Positions 1-12,500 are shown, numbered from the stretch's first letter. The stretch is DNA of 64,000 bases from Verticillium longisporum (GCA_019188255.1 JAETXT010000005.1:682001-746000); one strand, 5' to 3'. The notes: generated by a model not told the origin, from the sequence alone. Numbers and translations: made by a program.

Positions 1-1
1 T

Positions 2-1645
2 GCCGAGAACCTGCAGCAGGAAGCCTACAAGGTCCCGACCGAGGTCCAACTGGGCAGTCTTCCCATTCTGCTGCGTCCGAAATTGGCGTTTGGCAAGGTT
101 CCCGAGAAGAAGGAGATCGGGGACAGCTCGAAGGGGGTCAATTTCCTGGCCGTGGCGCCGACGGGAAGCGGCAAGACCATCAGCTTTTTGATCCCGGCCA
201 TTGATAGCATTCTCCAGAAGCGAGCGGCGCAGGAAGACGAACCCGAGCACGAGCTGCAGGCCATCGTTGTCGCGCCGACGAGGGAGCTTGTCTTCCAGAT
301 TGTCAATGAGGGCCGCAAGCTCGCCCTCGGCACTGGCATCAAGATTGCGGGCATGAGGAAGGATCTGCGTCTGCCGCATGAGGAGGTGGAAAGGCCTGCA
401 GGGGAAAGCAAAGAAAATGAGGAGACGAGTGAAAAGGATGACGAGGATGCAGACGAGGAGGTGTTGAGCGACAAGGAAGACTCTGATGCCAGCGACAAGG
501 ACGGTTCTGACGAGGAAAGCGAGGATGGAGGGGAAGACACCTCCAAGCCCATCAGCAAAGCCGATATACTCGTGACAACGCCCGCACTTCTCCTACACTA
601 CCTCACCAAAGGCTCCTCCAAAACGCACAAGACCCTTGCTTCAGTACGGTCCCTGATCCTCGACGAGGCAGACGTCCTGCTCGACCCCCTCTTCCGCGAT
701 GCCACGACTGGCGTCTGGTCAGCCTGCACCAACCCAGACCTGCGCATCTCATTCTGGTCCGCCACCATGGGCTCCAACATTGAGACGCTCGTCACAGACA
801 TGCTCGCCGAAAAGGCATCAACGAGCCCCCTGATCCGCCTCGTCGTTGGCCTCAAGGACACTGCCGTGCCCAATATCACCCACAAGCTCATCTACACCGC
901 CTCTGAGCAAGGCAAGCTCCTCGGACTCCGTCAGCTCCTCCACCCCACCTCAGGCGACGAGTCCGGGCCGCCTCTGCGCCCTCCCTTCATCGTCTTCACG
1001 CAGACCATCGAGCGCGCATCCGCCCTTGCCGAGGAGCTCAAGTACGACATTCCTCTCGCCGCCGGAGGCCCCGCCCGCATCGCCGCTCTCCACGGCGGCC
1101 TCACCGATGCGGCGCGCGCGGGCATCATGCGACGCTTCCGCGCCGGCGAGGTCTGGGTCCTCATCACGACCGACGTCCTCGCCCGCGGTGTCGACTTTGC
1201 CGGCGTCAACGGCATCATCAACTACGACATTCCCGGTTCGACGGCCGCCTACGTGCACCGCGCTGGCCGAACGGGCCGCGCCGGACGCGAGGGCGGCGTC
1301 GCCGTGACGTTCTACACAAAGGATGACATACCCTTTGTCAAGACGGTCGCCAATGTCATTGCCATGAGCGAGAAGCAGGCCGGCAAGACGGGCGACGCTG
1401 CTGGCGTGCAAAAGTGGCTCCTTGACGCCCTGCCCGACGTCAGCAAGGACGACCGGAAGAAGCTCAAGGAGAGGGGTGTCGAGTCGAGGCGCACGGGCGG
1501 TGCGGGGGCCATGATCACGTCGCAGAGCGGCTGGGAGCGACGAAGGGAGAACAACCGCAAGGGCGCCATCGAGGGCAGCAAGCTGCGGAAGAAGCAGGAG
1601 AAGAAGGCTGGTGGGGAGGGCGAGTGGGGTGGTATCGACGACTGA
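2..1645 (+). CDS. ROK1: ATP-dependent DEAD-box RNA helicase ROK1 (5' partial)
   Basis: Rok1/DDX52 is a nucleolar RNA helicase needed for early 18S rRNA processing and 40S assembly. The reading frame is open from base 2 and contains a Q-motif (KVPTEVQ) before the first internal Met at 83, so the true start lies upstream of the window. Motifs occur in order: I APTGSGKT, Ia PTRELVFQ, TTPALLL, II LILDEADVLLD, III WSATMG, IV FIVFTQT, V TTDVLARGVDF and VI HRAGRTGRAGREG. The Rok1-type tail (DDRKKLKERGVESRR, then Lys/Arg-rich) and the TTPALLL variant favour ROK1 over other DEAD-box proteins. An Asp/Glu/Ser-rich insert of about 50 residues sits between motif Ia and TTPALLL. No frame break is seen. The stop is TGA at 1643-1645. 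The family is certain and the ROK1 assignment is strong. Confidence 0.93.
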   Translation, partial: AENLQQEAYKVPTEVQLGSLPILLRPKLAFGKVPEKKEIGDSSKGVNFLAVAPTGSGKTISFLIPAIDSILQKRAAQEDEPEHELQAIVVAPTRELVFQIVNEGRKLALGTGIKIAGMRKDLRLPHEEVERPAGESKENEETSEKDDEDADEEVLSDKEDSDASDKDGSDEESEDGGEDTSKPISKADILVTTPALLLHYLTKGSSKTHKTLASVRSLILDEADVLLDPLFRDATTGVWSACTNPDLRISFWSATMGSNIETLVTDMLAEKASTSPLIRLVVGLKDTAVPNITHKLIYTASEQGKLLGLRQLLHPTSGDESGPPLRPPFIVFTQTIERASALAEELKYDIPLAAGGPARIAALHGGLTDAARAGIMRRFRAGEVWVLITTDVLARGVDFAGVNGIINYDIPGSTAAYVHRAGRTGRAGREGGVAVTFYTKDDIPFVKTVANVIAMSEKQAGKTGDAAGVQKWLLDALPDVSKDDRKKLKERGVESRRTGGAGAMITSQSGWERRRENNRKGAIEGSKLRKKQEKKAGGEGEWGGIDD

Positions 1646-1779
1646 TTGCATAGCGGTCCGAGGACATGGGTCCGTCCCGAAGCTTCGGGGGCACATGCGA
1701 ATGAATGAAACCTCGATGCCCACATGCCTTGAAATCTGTGTATATCGGAGCCATGAAACACCGTTGCACTGATTTGCCG

Positions 1780-2893
1780 TTACGTCGAGAATGAGCGAAC
1801 ACCCCGCAAACCTCGCTCTACGGCTCTATGCGCCGCTAGGTCATCGTCCCGGATCTCGACGTCCACCTCCCACACCCTCAACCTACCGTCCCCCCACGCC
1901 GCCCGCGCAGGCCCGGGCAGCTTCGCCCTCGTGGCTCGAGCAACCATGTCGGCCTGCGTATTCCCCGACACGCCCGCGTGGGCCGGCGTCCAGTTCATCT
2001 CGACCTCGACGCATCCCACTCCCTGGCGGCGACGGCGAGAGCCTGTTCGATGGCGACGAGCTCGCAGGCTCGGACGCTGCTGTCGTGGCCCGCGATGCTG
2101 AAGGCGTGCTGCGTCCACTCGGGGGTCGTCACGGAGGGATGCCAAGGTCGGAAGACGACGGCGGCGGTGGCGAGCTGGGAGCTCCTCCTGAAGTAGGAGA
2201 GCGAGGCGTCCGTCCAGAGGACGAGGGCGTTCCGTTCATCCCGGGACGGCGGAGACGATGCCTTGCAGGCTACTGTCAGCGCGTCATCATGATCGTAAAC
2301 GTGTACGTTGTAGTAGTACGAGACGGTAGCAGGCACGTCCGTAAGCGAGTTTACCTGGCCCTGGCCCTGGCCCTGACCCTGGCCCTGACCCTGGTCTTGA
2401 CTGATACGGTTATCTTCGGAAGCGGCAGAAACGTGGCAGCCGATTCATCCCCCGAGGGCTGGCCCCAGCCTTTCTGTCGGTTCCGAGATTGACCTGGCGT
2501 TTGAAGGAGAGACGCTCGAAGACGGTATTCAAAGAAGGGGAGGGTGACATTGTGCTTTGCAAAGAACCTGTATACATCGTCCGATATAAGCTTTTGTCTT
2601 GATAATGGCCAATCGAGAATCATATCGCTCATGCACGTGGATCGAAGGATGGGTGCGGCAGAACGTAGCCCGTACGACAGACGCTTTCGTATCTTTGCCT
2701 GCCTCTTCCCGTCATCGCGGCCGGCATTGTCGTAGGCTTCCATGACGTGGAGCACGAATGTTTGGAGTAATCGGTGCAGCCTCCTCCGAGCCTTGGTAGC
2801 ATGGTCCTGTACAGAGAAAACTCCTTGGGATAATGCAGCCACCGGATAGGCCTCTTCTACCGTTGGCATCCTGTCTTTGGAGAATGTAGCCAT
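1780..2893 (-). pseudogene. RNase H-fold protein, frame broken twice (pseudogene or assembly error)
   Basis: Three overlapping minus-strand frames form one protein. 2893-2430 starts MATFSKDRMPTVEEAY and has no recognised domain. 2430-2016 carries a Gln-Gly repeat from (CCTGGC)n, then an RNase H-like core: LVLWTDAS (first catalytic Asp) and RACELVAIEQAL (catalytic Glu). 2016-1780 carries WTPAHAGVSGNTQADMVARA, with His and the last Asp of the fold. One extra base in the A3 run at 2429-2431 and one in the C3 run at 2015-2017 would join all frames into about 371 residues. The strand and helix that normally carry the third catalytic Asp, between the Glu helix and WTPAHAG, are absent, so the domain is probably inactive. 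WTPAHAGV resembles RNase H domains of non-LTR retroelements and fungal RNase H-like genes. The short runs make real decay as plausible as sequencing error. Confidence 0.6.
2353..2394. repeat. CCTGGC/CCTGAC hexanucleotide tandem repeat
   Basis: About seven imperfect 6-bp units (CCTGGC, sometimes CCTGAC) lie in tandem. Read on the minus strand in the RNase H frame they encode alternating Gln-Gly. Confidence 0.85.
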
Positions 2894-3718
2894 ATTGTAT
2901 TGGGTCCAGGAGCAGGGTGCTGGTGGTGATAGTGAGTCGAACACCATCCAACAGCGTGATATCATATATCATCAGAACATGCCTTCCACGTCGGTAGCCC
3001 ATTTCAACATATTCTCATGCCAGGTGAAAGGTTCATTATATATTGAAATTTGTGCCCGGGAACAAGGTTTGGATGGGCTTGTGCCACGCGGAGACCACAA
3101 TGCTGTTTACCTCTTTGCTAGGAACCTGTTTGTCCTAGGTAGGTTTTCAGCGTGCACTCGTTCGTCGACCCGATTTAATCTGATGAAAGCAGCATCGCTC
3201 GTTTAGGAGGTACCTTCGAATACTAGGCATGCATGTCTGATTCTCACGAGGCTATCGCCTCGTGCTCGTCCCTTGGTTGACACTCGATGTGAGCGAATAT
3301 TGACCAATCACGAATTTTGTCCAATTGAAGTACACCAATTGACGAAAACGAAGAATCAAGCCTGACAACCAATGCAAGGGCCCGCACTTGGCAGGACCCC
3401 AGCCGAGACACGAGACACCGCTAGCGACAGCATGTCATCGAGGCCAGTCCAGGGGCGGGCGGGCGCAGTGAGGGCGGCCCAACGCCCAGCCAGATCTCAA
3501 GTGGGGGGGATTCCCAACTCATCGGCAACTTCCCTCTTCCCCTTTGACCTCCATCCACACGCGCCTTCACGAGACGAGCTTCCTCCTTCCTCCTTCCCCC
3601 TTCCTCCCCTCCCCCTTCTCCTCCTTCCTACCCTCCCCCTTCTCCCCCTTCCACTCGGCCTACCCCTCGCAGGGGCTCTATCATCACCCGAGGGCAATGA
3701 CCATACCACGCCAGAGCA
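2894..3718. other. Intergenic; probable promoter and leader of the Kelch gene
   Basis: No coding sequence is recognised. The last 200 bases (3540-3718) are strongly C/T-rich with runs of CCTTCCTCC, typical of fungal 5' leaders, and run straight into the Kelch gene start at 3719. Confidence 0.5.
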
Positions 3719-5370
3719 ATGGCTGATTCGGCCAGCAGGTCTTTCGACACCAAGAACCCCAAGTCTCCAGGGCCCCGTTCCAAATTCGTGCGATCCCAGA
3801 AGATTACTGCTCCCTCAACGACCACCGAGTCACGTCCGCACAGGAAAGACAAACGTAGGACCGAAGAAGACGATGACGACGAAGACGAAGAGGAGGAGGA
3901 CGAGGTTCCCGAGCGCCCTCCTGTCCCCCGAAGCCACACCCCTGGTCACCTGTCTACCAAGAGCCAGGACCGCAGACGAAAGCCTTCCGAGTTATCCATT
4001 CGACAGCGCTCCCAATCCGCCTCCCAAGCGTCTCTCCACAGCTCGTCCAAGGCACCCAAAACACCTCTATCGTCGACAAGCACCTCGTCTCTCGCGCCGA
4101 AGCCCCCACCGTCCATGCCCCCGGGCAAACATGCCACCGAGGCTGAATCCGCTCCTACGAGCGCTGATGGTCGCGACAGAGACTCCCGCCGCCCGATGGC
4201 GTTGCGTTCTACGTCAGCAATAGCCGGAAGGCCAACACCTGGCCCGACACCGTCCCGTACCGCGAGCACGGCGCACTCGAGCAGCGTTCACTCGCACGCT
4301 CGAGCGCCTCCGCAGCGCGGCCAGTTCACGGCCTTTCCCCCTCTGCAGGACCCCAAAACGGCGCCCGATGTGCCCCCAGCGCCAGCCTCGGGCATGTACT
4401 GGTCTCGAGCCCCCGTCTCTGGCGCCCCGCACACCTCGCTGCGGGCGCACACGACCACCCTCGTAGGATCCAACATTTTCGTCTTTGGCGGCTGCGACTC
4501 GCGAGCCTGCTTCAACGAGCTCTACGTCTTCGACGCCGACGCGTTCTACTGGTCTGCACCCCACGTCGTGGGCGACATACCCGTGCCCCTGCGTGCCATG
4601 ACGGCAACGGCCGTCGGCAAGAAGCTCATCGTCTTTGGCGGTGGTGATGGCCCGGCCTACTACAACGACGTCTATGTGCTCGACACAACGACCTTTCGCT
4701 GGTCGCGCCCGCGCATCCTCGGCGACAGCGTCCCGTCGAAGCGCCGAGCGCACACGGCCTGCCTGTACAAGAACGGCATCTACATCTTTGGCGGCGGCGA
4801 CGGCGTCCGCGCCCTGAACGACATTTGGCGCCTCGACGTCGGCGACGTGAACAAGATGTCGTGGCGCCTCGTGTCGAGCCCCGACAAGGACAAGCCGGCA
4901 TCGGCGCCCCGCCACGCCCCAAGGCCCGCGGCTACCACACGGCCAACATGGTCGGCAGCAAGCTCATCATCTACGGCGGCTCGGACGGCGGCGAGTGCTT
5001 CAACGACGTCTGGGTGTACGACGTCGACGCGCAGGCGTGGCGCGTCGTCGACATACCCGTCACCTACCGCCGCCTGTCCCACACGGCGACGCTCGTCGGG
5101 TCCTACCTCTTCATCATTGGCGGCCACGACGGCAACGAGTACGCCAACGACGTGCTGCTCCTCAACCTCGTCACCATGTCGTGGGATCGCCGCCGCGTCT
5201 ATGGCCTGCCGCCGAGCGGCCGCGGCTACCACGGCACCGTCCTCTACGACAGTCGGCTGTTTACCATTGGAGGCTTCGACGGCAGCGAGGTGTTTGGCGA
5301 TGTATGGATCCTGGAGCTGGCGGTGCATGCGTATTACTCGCAGATCAGCCACTTTACCATTGAGGTGTAG
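3719..5370 (+). CDS. Kelch-repeat protein (single frameshift at 4917-4920)
   Basis: The start CAATGG at 3719 opens a protein of about 550 residues. Residues 1-215 are low-complexity, Ser/Pro/Arg-rich and probably disordered, with an Asp/Glu run near residue 60. From about residue 225 come at least six Kelch blades marked by IFVFGGC, LIVFGGGDG, IYIFGGGDG, LIIYGGSDGGE, LFIIGGHDG and LFTIGGFDG with paired Trp/Tyr, predicting a beta-propeller for protein binding. The frame breaks at the C4 run 4917-4920: upstream reads KPASAPRHAP, and the continuation KARGYHTANMVG lies one frame over. One extra C rejoins them. The stop is at 5368-5370. It converges on the RCF2-like gene. No catalytic domain is visible; cell-polarity roles of other fungal Kelch proteins cannot be assumed here. 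Confidence 0.85.
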
Positions 5371-5868
5371 TTCAGGCCGTTCCATCGCTGGGCAGATGCA
5401 GGCTTTGCGTTCTTTTTTTCATGGCTTTCACGTAGTGCAGCGTTGTTCTCGGTGTCGGATGGTCGGATAGCTCCCCCCCAGCATTGGATTTGGATGGGAA
5501 GGCGGACTCTTTGATGTACCATTTTGCGTCATGGGTGAAGGGATCGAAGTTCAAATGTGTTACACGATACAGCGTCAAATCCAAAAGCAAAGAGTAGCAG
5601 GAATTATGATGAGTTCCATTATGACTTTGATCTTTTTCGCTTCTATCACCACGCAACTCGTACACGCTCTGTAGTCTATAGAGCCTCCAAACGCCGTTGT
5701 AAACAGAGAAAAATGGGCATCAACAATGCCTTTACCCCCCTCCCGGATCCCAGCCCAACGCCGCCAGACAAGGTACTCGCTGCATTTCGATCGATCGCTC
5801 CGCAACTTTGGCCCCCCATGCAACCTCGGGCAAGAGGGGCCAGCAGCACACAAAAGACGACGGCACGC
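5371..5868. other. Convergent 3' intergenic region
   Basis: This spacer lies between the converging Kelch and RCF2-like genes. It is locally AT-richer and holds short T-runs. Nothing else is recognised. Confidence 0.5.
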
Positions 5869-6572
5869 TTACTGCTTCTGCGGGACCTTTGTGCTCTCGC
5901 GGTCCTTGATCCTCTTCTCCTCGGCAGCGACCATGTCCTTCCACAGGTCCTGGCCCTCGTACTCCTCCTTGTGGACCTTCTTCTCAATGAGGTGCTTGTG
6001 CTCGGGGTCGTTGGGGTCGAGGACCATGACCGTCTCCCAGCGGCCCTCGCCCTTTTGGCGTCGTTCATCTCAAAGACGGCCGTGACGACGAGGACGGCGA
6101 CGGTGAGGGCCTGGGCGTAGACGCGGGCCTGGACGAGGCGCTGGGCGCCGGTGAGGTACTTTTGGCGGTTGACGATGGCCATGGCGGCGGCCATGGAGGC
6201 GATCCACGAGCCGAAGACGATGCCGTAGCGGTTCGTGCGGCCCCAGCGCATAAAGGCGTCCTGGGCGCTCTCGTTCTGGTGCGCGAGCTCGCGCGCGCGC
6301 TGCGAGGCGTCCTGGTAGCCGTACATGGGGTCCTTGGAGTGGGCGAACTTGATCGACTCGCGGTCGGCGTTGACAATGGCGCCAAAGGTCGCCGTCGACG
6401 TGACGAGGAAGGTGCGGAAGGGGAGCGTCAGGGCGCGGAAGGCTGGGTAGCGTCGCGAGGCGAACATGGTGCCTGCGAGGCCGCCGACGAGGCCGAGGGT
6501 GCCGCCTATGGCGCCGCCCTTGAGGACGACGTTGTAGTGCGCCCTCTCTTCTTCCTGGCTGAGGACCTTCAT
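5869..6572 (-). CDS. RCF2: Respiratory supercomplex factor 2-like HIG1 protein (single frameshift)
   Basis: Rcf2 is an inner mitochondrial membrane protein that associates with complex IV and stabilises III-IV supercomplexes. The N-terminus MKVLSQEEERAHYNVVLKGG and the internal signature RWGRTNRYGIVFGSWIAS...RLVQARVYAQ match the fungal Rcf2/HIG1 layout, with membrane segments near residues 18-35, 48-65, 115-135 and 150-170. After FEMNDAK the frame is lost at the T4 run 6053-6056 (A4 on the coding strand). One extra base continues as KGEGRWETVMVLDPNDPEH through a charged tail to KVPQKQ and a stop at 5869-5871. The repaired length is 234 residues, close to yeast Rcf2 (224). The start at 6572 is the first Met and fits the family N-terminus. 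Confidence 0.9.
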
Positions 6573-9500
6573 TGTGTTTGGGTGTTTGTGATGGTGGTGG
6601 TGTATGTCTGGAGAGCAGACGGCTCAACTGGTAGGCAAAATGTCGAAGGGTTAGAGAATGGTTTGTATGGGGATGGATCCCAAAAGTGGTGCGAGACGAG
6701 ATCAAGAGTGTGAATCTCCGGCAATGGATGATGTGATGCGTCGTGCTAAATGCAGCTTGGAGAGTCGAAAAGATCCAAGACCTTTTTATTCAAGCTGCAG
6801 GAATTGTGTGCACGGCAGCAGGGAAAGGGATGGATGAAATCGTGTGAACCAGGCGAGCAGCGGACGAAAATCACGTACGGCGATTGAAGCTTCAGCAACA
6901 GCTCAGTCTCGGCGGGCGGCAGCGGAAAGTGGTGTCATCGATCATCATCAGGGCAGGCGCGACGGGAGACTGACGTAACGACAAAACTCACGTCTTGGAC
7001 CCCGAGAAACATCCGAACTCCCCTCTCATTGGTTACTCGTCGCCCATTTGGCTGAATCAGCAACAACTGGTCCGGGAGACCCCGAAACCGTCGAAGAAGG
7101 CGCCCAAGGTCATCTGATGCTCGCCGCTTGCAACCCGCATTTCGCCGTTTGCTAGCGATACGCCGAACAGCGAAGCCCACCCGTTCAGATCCCGACACAA
7201 CCACCGCCAACAACCACTGTGTGAGCCCCCAGCCTCAGCTCAATCCAAGCCCGCCAAGCTCACCCAACCGTACCGCACCACACCTGCAGGACCTGCTCAC
7301 GTGCCCATCCCTTCAAACCCATCAAAAGACCAGCCTCGACTCGACACAAGCGACAGCCACACCACCAGCCATCAGCCCTGCCACGATCGATGCATCTCCG
7401 CCCTCGCTAACCATTTTCTGCCATGGCACGATTCTTTTCAGATCGTGTGCATCCCGAATGCGAAAGGTGCGACCGAGACCCAAGGAAAACCATCACCTCT
7501 CCCGTTGCTAGGTATCTGACTCAGGCATTGCTGACAGTTCTCCTAAAATCTCCGACACCGTTTCCTCGACCCCCATCCGGAGCTTCTCCAGCATGGGCAG
7601 AGGACGATGTCATGGCGTCTTCGTACCTGCATGAGTCGCATAGTGCCATACCAAATACGTGCGGGTGGCGGCTCGTTTTCAACTCATCGTTAACATTACC
7701 GTGATCGAATCTGAACTGGATGACCTCTTCGACAGGACCACAGCCGACATGCTTGTTGTTGCTGGTAAGGAAGTAGCACCCGCACACCAGATTGGGTGGT
7801 CAGATGTCTCTGAGCCCTGGGCATAAGATTCAGGGTCTCGACAACCTGCGTCGCCCAGGTCTCAGCTTGCCCTCCGTCCGGGGACTGGCTTGGTTCAGAA
7901 ACACGAGACGTCTCTCATCTCGTCTCCTTTCCATTCCTGCCTCGAGTCGTCCCCTCACATGCCAAGTCTGTCCTGTGACCCCTCCAGCGAGGACGACGGG
8001 GTAAAAACCGCTACCCCAAACACCTTGTTCCGTGGATGCTCCCAGGCGGCGCCCCCCACGCCAACGCACGCACGCGCATATAATGCCCAACAATATAGTG
8101 CCCTAATCCATGAGATCGCGTGTAGCTTGTCCGAATGGCAGGGCCCCATCTTCCACGGTACCTAGTTCATATTGCTGGAACGAGCGACACTTGTCCTCAA
8201 CGTGAAGCCCCCCCCGTGATGAACATGATCAACTCAATACAATATGCTCGATTTTAACCGGCGGCGTGGGTGATCTTACCTCCAAGGGGGAACTGCTCGG
8301 CTGTCCTGACGACGATCCTGCGCTCCGGGCGGTGAGCCTCATGAAGATCCGTCCCGCTTGGTTGCATTTCCGAAATTCAGAGTCTTTCATGCGCCTCGTC
8401 CGCCTGGCCCTTGACCGCCCGCCCACTCTGTGCCTCACGGTCCAGCACGAGAACCACAATAGGACCCCTTTTTTGCCTTTCGCGAACGAGTCCAAGAGAC
8501 GGGGCCGGTCCGAGCAGAGCAACAAAGAATCGAAGAGGGGCATTGTTGTTGTTGACACGAATGTTGTCCTGTGAGCAGCCCCAGCGATCATTCTTCCTCT
8601 TCTGGAACCCTTCCACAATTCCTGTGCGCGGCGCATAGCGCAGTCGTGGCGGCCGAGCTCAACAAAGCACTCGCTCGGCTCGTGTCCGCCACTCGTTGAC
8701 ACTTGACACTGCTGTGCTGATTTCAGGGTCCTGCAGTGTTGCTGCTCCGGAGACCAAGCCCCATTCGGCACCCAGCGTAACTCCCCTAGTCCGCCAACCC
8801 GCCAGCCAGCCGCTGTTGGTCTCGCCAGCCAGCCGCTGTTGGTCTCGCCAGCCAGCCGCTGTTGGTCTCACCAGCCAGCCCGTCACAGGGCAGGGCCAGA
8901 CCGTGCCATGGTTCTCTATCGTCAACGTGTTCCTAGATTGCCGAGGGCCCGGCCACAGCGTCTGACATGCCCAAAACGACGGCCACAAGGGCGACCACCG
9001 AGGCTCGACAGCTCCGCCCATTCGATGCGAGACGAGGTTCGACTCACTTCGCTGCGGCACTTGCCACTTTGAGCCCCCATCCGATAGTCGAAACCAGCTG
9101 GGGCTTATGCTCCGCCAGCTTTGCGCTGCCTGTCGACGGGATTTCTTTTTTTTGGTGGTGGCCCCTCTCTCGTCGTGTGCCTAGGGGGTCCCTCAGGTCC
9201 GCTCAAGTCTGCAACGCAAATTGCACCGGCTGCACCTGCAGCCTGATGTGGCCTTGTCGTTCCCGTTCGTTTGTCTGCCGCTTAGGCGGCATTCTCCGTG
9301 CTTGCCGTAGCGTCGCGTCGTCCATGTGGCAGTCCTTTTTCTGCCCAGAAGTTCGCCGCTGGGCTTCCCTTCTAGGCAGAGCCGCCTCACCCAGGTGGCT
9401 CCGTCCATGGTCGGTGCCCGAGCCTGACATCTGAGGCGACATTGAATGCCGAAGCTAAAAGGCTCGAGACCCAGAAGACGATGGAGACGATGCCACGCGC

Positions 9501-12500
9501 TGCGGGAGCACATTTCCATAACTGGGGTCTTCCCGGTGCCGCTTTCACCAACCATCGTCAGCCGAGTCAGGCCGGGCTCGGCCTCGGCCTCGGCGTCATC
9601 GGCGGCGCCACCTCGCGAGGATCCAGGAACGACCGTGTCGCCTTACGTACAACGTTCAGGTGGGCGGCGTGACCAAATGACCAAATGCTCTGTCACAGGC
9701 TCGCCGACCGACGGGAGGCTTGTCTACCTGCCGTGCTCTCAGTTGGGGCTGTTTCCTTGGGTCCCACCGCCCCCTCCGAGATCTGAATCCAGAAACCAGT
9801 GGTGTGCAAGGTCCCGGCCAGCCGGGGCTCGGGAGGCTATGCCGAATCGGCAGCCCCAGCCATTCGGACCAATCTTGTATCACCACTGGCGAACCCCGCT
9901 AAAGGAAAGCACTCGTTCGACCAAGGCCCAAGTACCTTGCCAGCAATTTCCAGGTACAAATGGCGGTCGAACTGGCAAGCCACCTGGAAAGCGCTCAGGA
10001 AATCATCCGGCCGTGAACATGACCCAGGCGACACGAACGTTCTCACATGTGCCTGCCAAGGGGAGCAAAGATCTTCCGGGATGGAGGCTTCTGAATCCAC
10101 CCGAGCCGCCCACGAAAGAGTGGATTGAGTGATGTCAACGCACTTGCTCCAAGTCGGTTGAGATTAGGAAGCCATCGCCAGATCGATCTGAAAGGGTTGG
10201 TCGCTTGGTGACGGCGCCGACATGGTCTCCACCGTGATGTATCGCAATATGCCGGCCGCTGATCACACTCCTGGGCCCCAGATGATGCCCTCAAGTTAAT
10301 TGGTGCCTCCTGCATATCGCCGACGCGGTCCTAACGACTGATTGTCGTAATGTCTGTCCACCATTGCTTGTTGATCCCAGCGCCTTTGCTGCCGATTTTG
10401 CGCAGCAAATGAAGCCGATGGAGAGGGGATGGCCTCTGATGAGATCATGAACGGAGCGGACTCGGTGCACACAGGTCAAGGTTGGGACCCGATATGACCA
10501 TGCATGTACGATGTCATGTCGTCTGCAAGTATAGCTCGCGAGTCAACAGCCCAACGGTTGGGATCCGCAACTCTCTCTACTGGGCTTTGTCAAGCCACCC
10601 ACCCATAGCTTAATGGACACGGTCTTGGCAGGCAACCGTTGTCCAGACGTTGAGCCCGAGGCATATGTATGCCTTGCTGCCATCGCGCTCTCTCACTGGA
10701 AATGGCCGAGGTCGACTTCTGAAGCTGCATAACCCGTCAGCCCATTGTGGTCGAAGCTCCATCAGTCAGAGATCGAGTGGGTGTGTGGCGGTTTGGGCGG
10801 TAGCGATGTAGACATGTTTTGTTGCGCATGGCTTCGGGACCCTTGATCCGTTCTGTCACTGTGTGCATGCGATGCGGGTATTGCATTGCATCTCACAGCG
10901 GACAGCCTGGCCCAGCCCATCCATCATCCTCACCGCCTTTCGCAAAGGGACTTACATGTGCCCCTCGCATATTCAGTTCACGAGAACGCCCAGGCAGAAG
11001 CAATGAATCCCGAGGAAATACGGTCTGAACTCATTCGGGCGCTAACATGGGGATTCGGGGGGCTTTTGCTTAAGAACTTGAGCATGGATGCTCCAGCCAT
11101 GACCCCACGCCGAGAAGTTTCCCAGAATTCTGAGTGTTGCCATTTGTTGCAGCGCAGACGCCTCGGTGGACACGCAACGTGCAGCACTCCTCCAGGCTGT
11201 CTCTGCACCCACTGTCAAACCACTCCCACTCTGTTGGTAGCGTGTGTTTCTGCCGCGCTACGATTTTCTGCCAGACACATTCCGACAAAGGGACGTCTGC
11301 TAGGCTGCCTGACCGCCCTACTCATTCTCTTGCTTGGGCGGTCTTGCATGTGCGGCGATGGTCGTCGTGGCAGCCCACCATGCTACGCCAGGGCTCGGGT
11401 TGCGTTACCATGACTCACAGCAGCCTCAAGGCAACGGTTCGAGACGTCACCACCAACTCACGAATTCCTGGATAAGCTCGGTGTTGCTGGCAGCGAAGAA
11501 GAGCTGCAGCACCTGTCGCCGCAAACATGGCTGTAATGGACGGGTGGTGTGGCACTCAAGACGCTAACAGTCCCGCATGAGTCAAGTGCGGTACAGCGGC
11601 AGCCTCTCTCATCAGCTTGCACCAGTGGGCGGCCGAATCTGGCCCCCCCTCTTTCTGCCCCTGCTCAACAGCATTCGTTGTGAGGCCCATGGCGACGCTA
11701 ATCCATGCACGTTCATGGAGCATGAAGATGCTTTGCAGTGTGGTGGACCTAAGAGAGTCAAGTGTCAAATGCCAAAGCTCAGAGCAGTTCAATCGCATCG
11801 TAGTGCTTCGGTTGCAAGATTACAATCTAGACGGAACGTGTCTTGCATGAGGGAACTATTATGCCTTGCCCAGAATCTATTCATCGCTAGAGAGAAGATC
11901 TGGCGAAGAGTTGCCGTTGATCGAAACAAGGAGTAGGAGCAGAGTGATCCATTCCCGTTGCTACTTACGGCAGGTATCATGGGCCTTCTAACGGCTATGC
12001 TACGCATTGACAAAGATTGCAAGAGTATTTGGTGCATGCCAAGACACACTTCTCAGGACTGGGGCATTTCCCCCTCCATGAAAAACGGTAGATCTGAATG
12101 TATCAAATCTAACACGGGGTCAGGAGAAACGAACCAGCCAATTCCGGGTAGCTTACCTCAAGACCACGCATTTCTGAGGTGGGCAGACGACAGCGAGGTC
12201 AAACGCGCCGGAACAGAACCCGGCGGTCACAGGCAAGTCTTGAGCGGAAACGACCACAGTGTCCGGCATTGTGCTCTGGACTTCGATATAACGCATCAAA
12301 AACCGGCTGGATTGCTTATGGGTTCTTAACGAGCAGTTGGAGACGAGCACGACTTGTGGTTCTGAGCTTTGGTGAGATCGTTTGCCTCATCGCAAGCGTC
12401 GTGAATATGGCCATTCCGCCTTTGAGCTGTCAGAGGCACCCCGACCTGTCGCGTCGGCATACGTGTGCCGCGGTACAGAGACAAGGCATTTTGTGGATCG

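Noticed and set aside
7423..7704. Small gene downstream of a leader-like C-rich tract
   Set aside because: Only 93 codons, no recognisable domain, and no clean intron that extends it; kept only as a note in the gap entry.
8801..8880. Possible CRISPR-like array
   Set aside because: Units are contiguous with no unique spacers, in a eukaryotic nuclear context; it is a plain tandem repeat.
9446..10132. 228-codon plus-strand frame
   Set aside because: The FPVPLSPT stretch is simply the complement of the P-loop on the other strand, and the rest lacks any domain.
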